Shown here piece by piece: positions 17,084-25,568 of a stretch of DNA of 64,000 bases. Source of the stretch: DSNY01 sp964539745 (GTDB lineage: Bacteria > Pseudomonadota > Gammaproteobacteria > Burkholderiales > Burkholderiaceae_F); contig CAZIJU010000005.1 of assembly GCA_964539745.1 (NCBI GenBank), positions 13,214 through 77,213 of the forward strand, given 5' to 3'. The notes below the pieces were generated by a model. The model was not told the DNA's origin and did no database searches. It saw only the letters and a program-made list of their open reading frames with translations. The translations under genes and the position numbers were made by a program. Each line of letters opens with the position of its first letter. Positions within the stretch are counted from its first letter, which is position 1.

Positions 17084-17890
17084 TCAGCCGCGCAGCAGCG
17101 TCAGCACGTTCTGCGGCATCGCGTTGGCCTGCGCCAGCATCGCGGTGCCGGCCTGCTGCAGGATCTGCGCGCGGGTCAGCGCGGCGGTCTCGGCCGCGTA
17201 GTCCGCGTCCATGATCCGACTGCGAGCGGCGGCCTGGTTCTCGGCCGCAACCTGCAGGCCGGTGATGACGGCCTCGAAGCGCGACTGCGTTGCCCCGAAG
17301 GTCGATCGCAGGCTGTTGACGGTGTTCAGCGCCGTGTCCATGTTGGCGATGGCCGTCTGCGCGTTGGCCTGCGACGTCAGGTCACCGGAGGTGATCGAAA
17401 GCGCCGACAGCGTCACGTCGATCCGGTTGTTCGCGCTATTGTTCGCGCCAACCTGGAACGTCAGCGTCGCAGCACCGGACAGCAGTGCCTGACCGTTAAA
17501 CGAGGTCACGGCAATCAGCCGCGTGTTTTCGTTGACGAGCTGCTGGTACTCGTTGTTCAGCGCGGTGAGGTCGCCGGAAGCGGTCGCGTTGGCGGCCTGC
17601 ACGGCCAGTTCCCGCATGCGCTGCAGGTTCTGCCCGATCGCCGCCAGCGCTCCTTCGGCCGTCTGCGCAAGCGAGATGCCGTCGGCGGCGTTGCGGATCG
17701 CCACGTTCATGCCGCGCACCTGCGCATCCATCCGCTCGGCGATCGCCAGACCCGCGGCGTCGTCCTTGGCGCTGTTCACACGCAGGCCCGAGGACAGCCG
17801 CTGCACGGCGGTGGCCATCGCGGACTGCGAGGCGTTGAGATTGCGCTGCGCGTTCAGCGACATGATGTTGGTGTTGATGATTTGAGGCAT
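17084..17890 (-). CDS. fliC: Flagellin FliC (compact, 268 aa)
   Basis: The filament subunit. Seen: 268 residues; N-terminal D0/D1 MPQIINTNIMSLNAQRNLNA and SSGLRVNSAKDDAAGLAIAE; C-terminal D1/D0 ending AQILQQAGTAMLAQANAMPQ and NVLTLLRG. The central part is only about 90 residues, rich in Thr/Ser/Asn (LFLAS-like TFQVGANNSANNRIDVTLSA), so outer D2/D3 domains are lacking. Many surface Ser/Thr remain as possible glycan sites. The ATG at 17890 has AAGGAG eight bases upstream. A clear sigma-28 promoter (18021-18048) and a terminator (17023) bracket it, so it is a single-gene transcript. Confidence 0.98.
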   Translation of the reverse strand: MPQIINTNIMSLNAQRNLNASQSAMATAVQRLSSGLRVNSAKDDAAGLAIAERMDAQVRGMNVAIRNAADGISLAQTAEGALAAIGQNLQRMRELAVQAANATASGDLTALNNEYQQLVNENTRLIAVTSFNGQALLSGAATLTFQVGANNSANNRIDVTLSALSITSGDLTSQANAQTAIANMDTALNTVNSLRSTFGATQSRFEAVITGLQVAAENQAAARSRIMDADYAAETAALTRAQILQQAGTAMLAQANAMPQNVLTLLRG

Positions 17891-18020
17891 TGCAAAGCTC
17901 CTTTCCTGGTTGCTCGAAAAGCAGCCGCTTCGACAGTCGGCGCTTTCACCTTTGCCCAAGCGGCTGCGCTTCTTCTCGAAGGCTTCCGCAGTCACGCGGA
18001 CCGTTGCCGCGCTAGGTGGC

Positions 18021-18048
18021 TTATCGGAGCCGTCTTCGTCGAACTTTA
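18021..18048 (-). promoter_or_regulatory. Sigma-28 (FliA) promoter of fliC
   Basis: On the minus strand TAAAGTTC (18048-18041), 12 bases, then TCCGATAA (18028-18021). Seven of eight bases match the FliA -35 consensus and seven of eight the -10. It lies about 130 bases before the fliC ATG, implying a leader of roughly 120 bases. Confidence 0.85.
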
Positions 18049-18471
18049 GGCGGCGCGGCTTCGCGGTCTACCGAAGTCAAGGGAGGGAGTGGACGAAAAG
18101 CGCGGCGATCGGCGTGCAATTCGACGTCCGCTCCGGTTGCCGCTTCCGAGTCGTCGCCGTCCGACGCGCGGCTGAACGTAAAAGGCCCGTTGAACCGCAG
18201 ACGCACGCAGCACACGGAGGAAGGACGGAGCGCGGCGCCTCAGCCATTCCGGGGCTGCACCCGTTTGTGCCATGCCGAGGCGCTGGCGGGGAATCCGGGG
18301 AACATCGTTACGCGGAGATCCCTGGCCCCGGCCTCTGGCCGCGGCTCTGGATGACAAATGCGCCTTCTTCGGGAGGCACGGCGTCGCGCCGCTGCGTCTG
18401 TCCGCGCCTGCAAGCGCTGGGGCCGTAGGTTCGGCGTGTCCGCCCTGTCGGCCGAGCACTGAACGAACACG

Positions 18472-18661
18472 AAAAAAAAAAAACGCGCCGAGGACCGAAG
18501 TCGCCGCGGCGCGCAGGGCGGGGGGCGGAGGCGGGGTTTCGCGAAGCACTGCTTCGCGCCGCCGCAGCCGGCCGCGCATGCTTGCGCGGCCGTGGAACAG
18601 AGGCGGGGTTTCGCGACGCACCGCGTCGCGCCGCCGCAGCGACGCGCGCCTACGCGCGCGC
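18472..18661 (-). ncRNA. Candidate structured RNA: four hairpins ending in a UUCG-capped terminator
   Basis: Read on the minus strand, four GC-rich hairpins (stems about 18643-18658, 18612-18630, 18569-18592, 18540-18558) are followed by a terminator-like stem CGCGCCG...CGGCGCG with an inner GAC-TTCG-GTC and 12 T (18472-18483). The region is two 72-base tandem units with matching stems: 18540-18558 and 18612-18630 differ by a compensated pair. No coding gene fits. Transcription is not shown; it may equally be a repeat with an orphan terminator. Confidence 0.35.
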
Positions 18662-18714
18662 GGCATACGTCAAGACCCGCCCGCACCGGGCCAACCAGGC
18701 TCGCGCCAGAGCCC

Positions 18715-18768
18715 AAAAAAAAGCGCGCCGAGGACCGAAGTCGCTGCGGCGCGCAGGGCGGGGGAGGA
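18715..18768 (-). terminator. Second copy of the UUCG-capped terminator hairpin
   Basis: It is nearly identical to 18472-18525 over about 50 bases, with the same inner GACTTCGGTC and a run of nine T on the minus strand. No minus-strand gene lies upstream of it, so it is either the end of an unseen small RNA or a duplicated repeat. Confidence 0.4.
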
Positions 18769-19150
18769 AAACCGTGACTGCCTTGCTTCGAATTCGTGTG
18801 TGTCGCAGCGCCGGCCTTCCGCTCGGCGCTGCCTGTCGCCGGCCCGCGGCCGCACAATGAACCGCGTACCGATTGCGCGACCACACATCCGGCACTTTCG
18901 GCGCGGCCGCGGCGAACTTGAGCCCGATCGCAGCGGCGCGATGCCGATCGGCCTGCGCGAACGGGCGGTCTGCCTGCGGCGGGCGCGCTGCCGTCGCCGT
19001 TGTAGGAATCCGCCCTACAGGCCGCTGCGCGGCGATCCGACAAGGCTTTTGGAATGCGCCCGATTCATCGGAATTCGGCGCTTCCACACAATGGCCTCAC
19101 TTCGCAGCGCAATTCGGGTGATCGCAACGCCCGCACATCAGGAGGCAGCC

Positions 19151-19498
19151 ATGAGCAACAGCAATCCGACCGTCAACGAGCAACTGCTGGAAGAAGTGCG
19201 CGAGGTCAACCTCGCCTATCTGGTGCTCGCGCAGCACATGATCCGCGCCGACCGCGCGCAGGCGATGTACCGGCTCGGCATCTCCGAGGAGGTCGCCAAC
19301 ATCGTCGAACAGTTGACGCCGTCGCAACTGATGAAGATCGCCGGCGCCAACCAACTGATCTGCCGCTTTCGCTTCGACGACGACATCGTTTGGAACCTGC
19401 TGACCAGCCATTCGAAGTCGAAGGCCACGGGCACCGGCGCGGTCGCCGGACTGCACGCGAACATCGTGATGGCCGGACAGATCGCGAACGTGGCCTGA
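19151..19498 (+). CDS. flhD: Flagellar master regulator subunit FlhD
   Basis: FlhD joins FlhC in the D4C2 activator of class II flagellar genes. Seen: 115 residues, the family length; QLLEEVREVNLAYLVLAQHM, RADRAQAMYRLGISEEVANI, LTPSQLMKIAGANQLICRF and FDDDIVWNLLTSHSK are the characteristic helices; the Cys in LICRF is the conserved dimer cysteine. The ATG at 19151 has AGGAGG seven bases upstream. It lies 36 bases before flhC in one operon. The divergent fliC cluster starts 1.2 kb away. Confidence 0.97.
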   Translation: MSNSNPTVNEQLLEEVREVNLAYLVLAQHMIRADRAQAMYRLGISEEVANIVEQLTPSQLMKIAGANQLICRFRFDDDIVWNLLTSHSKSKATGTGAVAGLHANIVMAGQIANVA

Positions 19499-19534
19499 GA
19501 CACGAACGCAAGCGCACGGAAAGCGAGGCACACC

Positions 19535-20077
19535 ATGCGAATCAAGAGCATCGTCACCGAAAGCCGCCAGATCCAGCGCGCGATCGCGCTGATCAAACTG
19601 GGCGCCCGCCTGCAGGTGCTGGAGTCCGAAACCGACCTGTCGTACGAGCGGCTGCTGCGGCTGTACAAGGAGGTGCAGGGCGAGTCGCCGGCCCGCGGCA
19701 TGCTGCCGTTCTCGACCGACTGGTTCATGACCTGGCAGCCGAACATCCACTCGTCGCTGTTCCTGAACATCTACGAGTACCTGAACAAGACGACCGAGCT
19801 CGAGGAGATCGACGCGATCATCAAGGCGTACGAGCTGTACCTCGAACAGATCCGCGTGCAGAACCTCGATCCGCTGCTGTCGGTCACGCGCGCCTGGCGC
19901 CTGGTCAAGTTCGTCGACGCCGGCATGGTGACGCTCACACCGTGCTGCAAGTGCGGCGGCAAGTTCGTCACGCACACCTTCGAACTGACGAAGAACTACG
20001 TCTGCGGCCTGTGCGAGCCGCCGGCGCGCGCCGGAAAGGGCAAGGGCAGCGTGCGCAGCGAAGCGGCGGTTCACTGA
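19535..20077 (+). CDS. flhC: Flagellar master regulator subunit FlhC
   Basis: FlhC provides most of the DNA contact in the FlhD4C2 activator. Seen: 180 residues; QIQRAIALIKLGARLQVLES near the N-terminus; ESPARGMLPFSTDWFMTWQP; and the zinc site in the C-terminal third, CCKCGGKF and VCGLCEPP, giving the two Cys pairs known to bind zinc. The Arg/Ser tail after residue 165 is variable. It is followed by a clear terminator at 20146, so flhDC is a two-gene operon separate from motA. Confidence 0.97.
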   Translation: MRIKSIVTESRQIQRAIALIKLGARLQVLESETDLSYERLLRLYKEVQGESPARGMLPFSTDWFMTWQPNIHSSLFLNIYEYLNKTTELEEIDAIIKAYELYLEQIRVQNLDPLLSVTRAWRLVKFVDAGMVTLTPCCKCGGKFVTHTFELTKNYVCGLCEPPARAGKGKGSVRSEAAVH

Positions 20078-20145
20078 TCCGGTTCCGGTCGCGCCGCTCG
20101 ACCGGCCAAAAACAGCGGCTCCTCCTGGTTTTCTCCTCCGACCTT

Positions 20146-20173
20146 TGCCCGGCTCCGGCCGGGCTTTCTTTTT
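20146..20173 (+). terminator. Rho-independent terminator of flhDC
   Basis: The GC stem GCCCGG with loop around CTCCGG and partner CCGGGC (20147-20164) is followed by TTTCTTTTT. It starts 68 bases after the flhC stop. Confidence 0.85.
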
Positions 20174-20592
20174 GACGTGCGCGCTCGGCGCATGCCGTCC
20201 CGGCGAACGCGCCGCGATCCGCCACCGGCATGCGCGGCAGCAGCGCCACGACGGCGCCGCCGACTTGCGCGTCGCGCAGCCGCCCGCGCTGGTGCAGAGC
20301 GCCGGCGCGACGGTTTCCATCGCCGAAACTCGCCGCACCGGTCGCCACTGCACCCGCAGACTACTTGCGCGTGGCCCCGCTGCCGAATGGACGATGCCGC
20401 AGCGGCGGCGAGGAAGATTCGGCGCGCCGCGCTCGGGCTGCGCCGCGCGCATCGAGCCAACCGTGATTCACGCGGCGCCGACGGCCCGCGCGCGCCGCGA
20501 CCGGTCGGGCGCGCGGGGCCAGACCGGTCCCCGCCGGGCGCGCGTTGCGCCTGCGGCGTTGCCGGCAAAAAGCCACCGTTTCACGATCCATT
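20174..20592. other. flhC-motA gap: no gene seen
   Basis: About 420 bases between the flhDC terminator and the motA promoter. It is very GC-rich. The frames through it are Arg/Ala-rich and match no family. It could hold an upstream activator site for FlhDC, but I could not recognise one. Confidence 0.5.
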
Positions 20593-20620
20593 TCAAGTCT
20601 TGCCGCGCCGCTGCCGAAAC
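20593..20620 (+). promoter_or_regulatory. Sigma-28-type promoter for motA
   Basis: TCAAGTCT (20593-20600), 12 bases, GCCGAAAC (20613-20620). The -10 differs from GCCGATAA at two positions, but spacing equals the fliC, flhB and fliL sites. It lies 96 bases before the motA ATG. Confidence 0.5.
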
Positions 20621-20715
20621 AGGGGCGAGCGGTACAGACCTGGGCGGGCGGACCGTGTGCGGAAAGCGTCCGAACGCCCTGCGCCAACCACACGCACACG
20701 AAGGGCCGTCGGGGA

Positions 20716-21576
20716 ATGTTCGTCATCATCGGTTACGTCGTCGTCACGGTCGCCGTCTTCGGGGTCTACGCCGCCGTCGGCGGCAACATGACGATCGTGG
20801 CGCACGCCGCACCCCACGAGATGGCGGTGATCATGGGTGCGGCGATCGGCGCGTTCCTGGTGGCCAATCCGTCCAAGACGCTGAAGGCGGTGGCGGCCGC
20901 GCTGCCCGCCGCACTGAAGGGATCCAAGTACACGAAAGCGCGCTACATGGCGCTGATGGCCCTTTTGTACGACATCCTGTCCAAGGTGCGCAAGGAAGGG
21001 ATGATGGCGATCGAGTCCGACGTCGAGGACCCGCACAAGAGTCCGTTGTTCCAGAAGCACCCGGTCGTCGGCAACGACCACCATCTGGTCGAGTTCATCT
21101 GCGACTACCTGCGGATGATGGTCAGCGGCAACATGAATCCGCTGGAGATCGAAAGCCTGATGGACCAGGAGATCGAAACGCACCATCACGAGGCGATGGT
21201 GCCGGCGCATGCGATCCAGAACATGGGCGACGGCCTACCCGCCTTCGGCATCGTCGCGGCCGTGCTCGGCGTGGTCAAGACGATGGCGTCGGTCGGCAAG
21301 CCGCCGGCGGAACTCGGCGCGATGATCGCCTCCGCGCTGGTCGGCACCTTCCTCGGCATCCTGCTCTCGTACGGATTCGTCAGCCCGCTGGGCAAGCTGC
21401 TCGAGAAAAACGCCGACGAGGCGACCAAGGAACTGCAGTGCGTGAAGGCCACGCTGCTGGCGAGCCTGCAGGGCTACGCGCCGGCGGTGGCCATCGAGTT
21501 CGGCCGCAAGGTGCTGTATTCGACGGAGCGGCCGAGCTTCGCGGAGCTGGAAAAACACGTCAAGCAGAAGCGCTGA
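20716..21576 (+). CDS. motA: Flagellar motor stator protein MotA
   Basis: MotA and MotB form the proton-driven stator. Seen: 286 residues; MFVIIGYVVVTVAVFGVYAA as first membrane helix; the cytoplasmic loop with YDILSKVRKEGMMAIESDVE; later helices LPAFGIVAAVLGVVKTMASV and LVGTFLGILLSYGF; the loop residues that contact FliG lie between. The ATG at 20716 was chosen because MFVIIGY matches the family start; its ribosome site is weak (AAGGG about 12 bases upstream). It is followed by motB after 48 bases. Confidence 0.97.
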   Translation: MFVIIGYVVVTVAVFGVYAAVGGNMTIVAHAAPHEMAVIMGAAIGAFLVANPSKTLKAVAAALPAALKGSKYTKARYMALMALLYDILSKVRKEGMMAIESDVEDPHKSPLFQKHPVVGNDHHLVEFICDYLRMMVSGNMNPLEIESLMDQEIETHHHEAMVPAHAIQNMGDGLPAFGIVAAVLGVVKTMASVGKPPAELGAMIASALVGTFLGILLSYGFVSPLGKLLEKNADEATKELQCVKATLLASLQGYAPAVAIEFGRKVLYSTERPSFAELEKHVKQKR

Positions 21577-21624
21577 TCTGCGCCGCGTTGCCCCCGAATC
21601 ACGAAACGCGAAAGCACGAAACCG

Positions 21625-22629
21625 ATGGCCACCGCTGGCGAGAAGACCAAGTCGACGATCGTCATCAAGCGCATCAAGAAGGGCGGGCACGGCGCCCATA
21701 GCGCCGCCTGGAAAATCGCGTACGCCGACTTCGTGACCGCGATGATGGCGTTCTTCCTGCTGATGTGGCTGCTCGGTTCGACCACGCAGGGCGATCTGAA
21801 GGGCATCGCCGAGTATTTCCAGTCGCCGCTGAAGGTCGCGCTGTCCGGCGGCTCGGGCGCGGGCGACGCGACCACCGTGATCCAGGGCGGCGGCCCCAAT
21901 CTGACCGCCTCGGTCGGACAGGTCAAGAACGGCGACAACGACAGCAAGCGGCGCTCCCCGAACCAGCTCCGCCAGGAACTCGAAAAAATCGAAAAGGAAC
22001 GCATGGTCCGACTGAAGCAGCGCATCGACGCGGCGATCCTCGCCAACGCCAAGCTCTCGGAGTTCCGTCACCAGATCCGCGTCGAGATCACGCCCGACGG
22101 GCTGCGCATCCAGATCGTCGACGATTTCAACCGCCCGATGTTCGAACTCGGCTCGTCGCGCGTGCAGCCGTACATGCGCGAGATCCTGCACGAGATCGGA
22201 AAGGTATTGAATGAAGTCGACAACAAGATCGCGCTGTCCGGCCACACGGACGCCGCGCCATACGCCGGCGGCGAGCGCGGCTACTCCAACTGGGAGTTGT
22301 CGAGCGACCGCGCCAACGCGTCGCGCCGCGAGCTGATCACCGGCGGCATGGAACCGTCGAAGATCGTTCGCGTCGTCGGGCTCGCGGATTCGAATCTGCT
22401 GGTCAAGGACGACCCGAGAAGCCCGCTGAACCGCCGCATCTCGATCATCGTGCTGAACAAGCTCGCCGAGGATCGGCTCAACCGCGCCGGCGGCGAACTC
22501 GAGGCCGGAACGGCCAAGGACGTCGAGGACGCGCTGCCGCCCGGGCCGGACGCCGGTCCGCTGCCTTCGGCGGCTGCGCCCGCCGCGCCGGCGGTCGCGG
22601 CGGCCGCGTCCCCGGCGGTCGTCCGATGA
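21625..22629 (+). CDS. motB: Flagellar motor stator protein MotB
   Basis: MotB anchors the stator to peptidoglycan and carries the proton-binding aspartate. Seen: 334 residues; WKIAYADFVTAMMAFFLLMW, where the Asp of YADF is the essential proton site; a plug/linker region; an OmpA-like peptidoglycan-binding domain (residues about 140-275) with ALSGHTDAAPYAGG, NWELSSDRANASRRELI and NRRISIIVL. The last 50 residues are Ala/Pro-rich. It lies in the motA-motB-cheY-cheZ series; a cheA/cheW/receptor block often found after motB is absent. Confidence 0.97.
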   Translation: MATAGEKTKSTIVIKRIKKGGHGAHSAAWKIAYADFVTAMMAFFLLMWLLGSTTQGDLKGIAEYFQSPLKVALSGGSGAGDATTVIQGGGPNLTASVGQVKNGDNDSKRRSPNQLRQELEKIEKERMVRLKQRIDAAILANAKLSEFRHQIRVEITPDGLRIQIVDDFNRPMFELGSSRVQPYMREILHEIGKVLNEVDNKIALSGHTDAAPYAGGERGYSNWELSSDRANASRRELITGGMEPSKIVRVVGLADSNLLVKDDPRSPLNRRISIIVLNKLAEDRLNRAGGELEAGTAKDVEDALPPGPDAGPLPSAAAPAAPAVAAAASPAVVR

Positions 22630-22749
22630 CGGCGCGAGTACCGCGGTGAAGCGGTCGGCTTTTCATCCGATCGCCGGATACGCGCGATCTGCAGACTTTC
22701 GACAAGCGCCGCGCCGTGCGCGCGCGTCACGCAGTACGCAGGAGCAAAC

Positions 22750-23133
22750 ATGGGAGCCCAACCGCGCTTTCTGATCGTCGACGACTTCTCGACGATGCGG
22801 CGCATCGTGCGCAATCTGCTGAAGGAGATCGGCTTCGCCGATGCCGAGGAAGCCGAAGACGGAGCGGTCGCGCTGAACATGCTGCGGTCGGGCAAGTTCG
22901 ACTTCGTCGTGTCCGACATCAACATGCCGAATATGAACGGCTTCGAGCTGCTGAAGAACATCCGCGCCGACGAGCGGCTCAAGTCGATCCCGGTACTGAT
23001 GGTCACCGCCGAAGCGAAGAAGGACGACATCGTCGCAGCCGCGCAGGGCGGCGCGAGCGGCTACATCGTCAAGCCGTTCACGAAGGCCACGCTCGAGGAA
23101 AAAGTGCAGAAGATTCTGCAGAAGAACCAGTAA
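22750..23133 (+). CDS. cheY: Chemotaxis response regulator CheY
   Basis: CheY-P binds FliM and switches motor rotation. Seen: 127 residues, a single receiver domain; acidic pair in FLIVDDFSTMRRIVRN; the phospho-acceptor Asp in FVVSDINMPNMNGFELL; the conserved Thr in PVLMVTAEAKKDDI; and Lys in YIVKPFTKATLEEK. AGGAG lies six bases before the ATG. cheZ follows nine bases after the stop. No CheA kinase is encoded in the window, so the phosphoryl donor must lie elsewhere. Confidence 0.97.
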   Translation: MGAQPRFLIVDDFSTMRRIVRNLLKEIGFADAEEAEDGAVALNMLRSGKFDFVVSDINMPNMNGFELLKNIRADERLKSIPVLMVTAEAKKDDIVAAAQGGASGYIVKPFTKATLEEKVQKILQKNQ

Positions 23134-23142
23134 AGGAGCGCG

Positions 23143-23952
23143 ATGGAGCGCAGCGATACCACCGGCCGCGCAGCGCTGTACTGCGACGCCAACGGATTCG
23201 ACAGCACTGCGGCAAAAGTCAGGCGGACCCGCAAGCCGCGCGCACGCAAGGGCGTGCCGGCGAAGGGCGTGGCGATCATCGGCGGCACCGACGCACCGCC
23301 GCCGGCGGGCGGGGAACGACCCGCGGCGGACGAGCTGCACCAGCGCATCGGCCATCTGACGCGCACGCTGCACGACGCGCTGCGCGAACTCGGTTACGAG
23401 AAGGAGCTGCTCGGCACGCGCGAGCAGTTGCCGGACGCGCGCGACCGGCTCGCCTACATCGCGCGGGTCACGGGCGAGGCGGCCGACAAGGTGCTCAACG
23501 CGGTCGACCGCGCGCGCAGCGTGCAGCAGGAACTGATGCTCCAGGCCGGCGATCTGCGCCGGCGCTGGCAGGCGGTCGCGGCGTTTGCCGCAGCACCCGG
23601 GCGCGCGACACCCGCCGGCCGGCAGCTCGTCGAGGAGACGTGCGAGTTTTTCGCTGGCGTCGAAGCACAGACCGATCGCACCAATGCGATCCTGACCGAC
23701 ATCATGATGGCGCAGGACTTCCACGATCTGACCGGCCAGGTGATCCGCAAGGTCGTCGCGCTCGCGCAGACGATGGAGGAGCAGCTCGTCCGGCTGCTGA
23801 TCGACACGACGCCGTCGCAGCAGCGCACCCGGGTCGAAGCAGCGCACGCCGATTCCGAACCGGGCGGTCCGGTGGTCAAGCCCGACGGCCGCACCGATGT
23901 CGTCACCAATCAGGCGCAGGTCGACGAGTTGCTCGCTTCGCTCGGCTTTTGA
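23143..23952 (+). CDS. cheZ: CheY phosphatase CheZ (N-terminally extended)
   Basis: CheZ removes phosphate from CheY-P. Seen: 269 residues against about 210-215 in enterics. The catalytic helix MAQDFHDLTGQVIRKV contains the Asp and Gln used in catalysis. The last residues QAQVDELLASLGF form the CheY-binding tail. A long helical hairpin occupies residues 65-225. The first 60 residues are basic and Pro/Ala-rich and look like an extension; the ATG at 23143 nevertheless has a perfect AAGGAG seven bases upstream. It is coupled closely to cheY. Confidence 0.95.
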   Translation: MERSDTTGRAALYCDANGFDSTAAKVRRTRKPRARKGVPAKGVAIIGGTDAPPPAGGERPAADELHQRIGHLTRTLHDALRELGYEKELLGTREQLPDARDRLAYIARVTGEAADKVLNAVDRARSVQQELMLQAGDLRRRWQAVAAFAAAPGRATPAGRQLVEETCEFFAGVEAQTDRTNAILTDIMMAQDFHDLTGQVIRKVVALAQTMEEQLVRLLIDTTPSQQRTRVEAAHADSEPGGPVVKPDGRTDVVTNQAQVDELLASLGF

Positions 23953-24028
23953 TCGCGATCCGCAGCGTACCGGCACGGCGGGCGCGCGCGATCGCGGGTG
24001 TTCGACCCCTCGTCCAAGGAGCGTATCG

Positions 24029-24328
24029 ATGAAGACTGCACTTTCGTTCGCTTTGATCGTTTGCGCATGGCCCGCGTGGGGCGCGGACCCCGGCGCAGCC
24101 GGCGCGGCGCCGCCTGCCGACAAACCGGCAGCGCAGCGTTCCGCGCCGAAAGCGTCCGAACATCAGGACTTCTTCAAGATCGAGCGGCGCGCGCAGAAAC
24201 CTGCCCGCGCCGCCGGCGCAGGCGAACCCGCCAAAGCCGGGACAGCGCCGCCGCCCGAAGGCGCGAATGCGGTCCGCGGCGGACCGAAACACGACACGGT
24301 CAAGAACTCGATCAGCAACCCACGCTGA
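24029..24328 (+). CDS. Small exported hypothetical protein, 99 aa
   Basis: Not recognised. Seen: a signal peptide MKTALSFALIVCAWPAWGA with likely cleavage after GA, then a low-complexity chain rich in Ala, Pro and Lys, with KASEHQDFFKIERRAQKPAR in the middle. AAGGAG lies seven bases before the ATG. It follows cheZ by 76 bases on the same strand and could be in the same transcript. A periplasmic or secreted location is likely; function is unknown. Confidence 0.65.
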   Translation: MKTALSFALIVCAWPAWGADPGAAGAAPPADKPAAQRSAPKASEHQDFFKIERRAQKPARAAGAGEPAKAGTAPPPEGANAVRGGPKHDTVKNSISNPR

Positions 24329-24370
24329 CCCCGCGCGGCGCCGACAGTTCGCCCGGCGAGCGACCGGCGA

Positions 24371-25399
24371 TCAGACGTGCCCGAGCACCGGGTGCGGCTG
24401 GTACGGCGCCTCGAGCTGCGCGACTTCTTCGGCGGTCAGCTTCACGTCGAGCGCGGCCACCGCCTCCTCGATCTGCCAGACCTTGCTCGCGCCGACGATC
24501 GGCGCGGTGACGCCGGGGCGGCTTGCCAGCCAGGCGTAGGCGATCTGCGCATTGTCGACGCCGCGCGCCTTGGCGAGCGCGGCTACGGCCTCGACGATCG
24601 CGAAGTCGCCTTCCTGGTAATAGAACTTCAACGCGATTTCGTCGGTCTTGGCGCGCGCAGTCGCCCCCGCCGTCGCGTCGTCCTTCGCGCGGTTGCCCGC
24701 GAGGAAGCCGCGCGCGAGCGGGCTCCACGGCAAAAGCCCCACGCCTTGGTCGCGGCACAGCGGAATCATCTCGCGCTCCTCTTCGCGGTAGACGAGGTTG
24801 TAGTGGTTCTGCATCGAGACGAACTTCGTCCAGCCGTGCCGCTGCGCGACATGCTGCATCTTCGCGAACTGCCAGGCCCACATGCTCGATGCGCCGATGT
24901 AGCGCGCCTTGCCCGCGCGCACCACATCGTGCAGCGCTTCCATCGTCTCCTCGACCGGTGTCTCCGGATCGAAGCGGTGGATCTGGTACAGGTCCACGTA
25001 ATCGGTGCCGAGCCGAGCGAGACTCGCGTCGATCGCCGCGAAGATGCGCTTGCGCGACAGCCCGCTCATGTTCGGCCGCCGCTCGGGCTTCGGCCCCGGC
25101 ACGTTGCCGCCCTTGAACGCGAGATCGACCGGGAAGTACACCTTGGTCGCGATGACGATCTCGTCGCGCCGCGCGAACTCGCGCAGCAGCCGTCCGGTGA
25201 TCTCCTCGGAGCGGCCCGCCGAATACATGTCGGCCGTGTCGAACAGGTTCACGCCCAGCTCGACCGCGCGCCGCACGATCGGCCGCGCGGCCTCCTCGTC
25301 GAGCACCCACGGCCGCCACTCGGGCGTTCCGAAAGTCATCATGCCGAGCGCGATGCGCGAGACCTTCAGTCCCGACGCGCCGAGGTTCACGTATTGCAT
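24371..25399 (-). CDS. Aldo/keto reductase
   Basis: An NADPH-dependent aldo/keto reductase, probably cytoplasmic. Seen: 342 residues, a full TIM barrel; the N-terminal GASGLKVSRIALGMMTFG; the catalytic tetrad is visible as Asp/Tyr in GVNLFDTADMYSAGRSEEI, Lys in IVIATKV and His in VDLYQIHRFD; cofactor loop near APIVGASKVWQIEEAV. It is closest to the YajO/YdjG-like group, substrate unknown. It is the only metabolic gene inside the flagellar region and lies, on the opposite strand, between the cheZ-side operon and fliE. Confidence 0.93.
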   Translation of the reverse strand: MQYVNLGASGLKVSRIALGMMTFGTPEWRPWVLDEEAARPIVRRAVELGVNLFDTADMYSAGRSEEITGRLLREFARRDEIVIATKVYFPVDLAFKGGNVPGPKPERRPNMSGLSRKRIFAAIDASLARLGTDYVDLYQIHRFDPETPVEETMEALHDVVRAGKARYIGASSMWAWQFAKMQHVAQRHGWTKFVSMQNHYNLVYREEEREMIPLCRDQGVGLLPWSPLARGFLAGNRAKDDATAGATARAKTDEIALKFYYQEGDFAIVEAVAALAKARGVDNAQIAYAWLASRPGVTAPIVGASKVWQIEEAVAALDVKLTAEEVAQLEAPYQPHPVLGHV

Positions 25400-25568
25400 G
25401 TCGCCTCCCTGATCGGAGACGGCATTGTGCCTCGGCGGTCGGCGGCGATCCCGCGTCGCCGCCCATCTTCGCGGGTCGGAGCACGCTCGCCGGTGAATGC
25501 GGCGCGGCGAGTGCGACGCTCGGGCGTAGCGCCAGCCTGCGTGCGGCGGGGTCGCGGCGAAGTCGCCG

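Larger units (their letters stand above)
18049..19150. other. fliC-flhD gap: no protein gene seen
   Basis: A 1.1-kb stretch between the fliC promoter and flhD. It holds the hairpin/terminator repeats at 18472-18768, a diverged palindromic unit near 18285-18355 (GGAGATCCCTGG...CTCTGGATGAC) and presumably the flhD promoter in 18850-19140. I could not assign -35/-10 boxes with confidence. Reading frames here are GC-driven and Arg-rich, without family resemblance. Confidence 0.6.

Noticed and set aside
18240..19043. Possible genes in the fliC-flhD gap
   Set aside because: Frames run through poly-A/T tracts and hairpin repeats (AAATSVLGAFFF pattern twice) and show no family; better explained as terminators/repeats.
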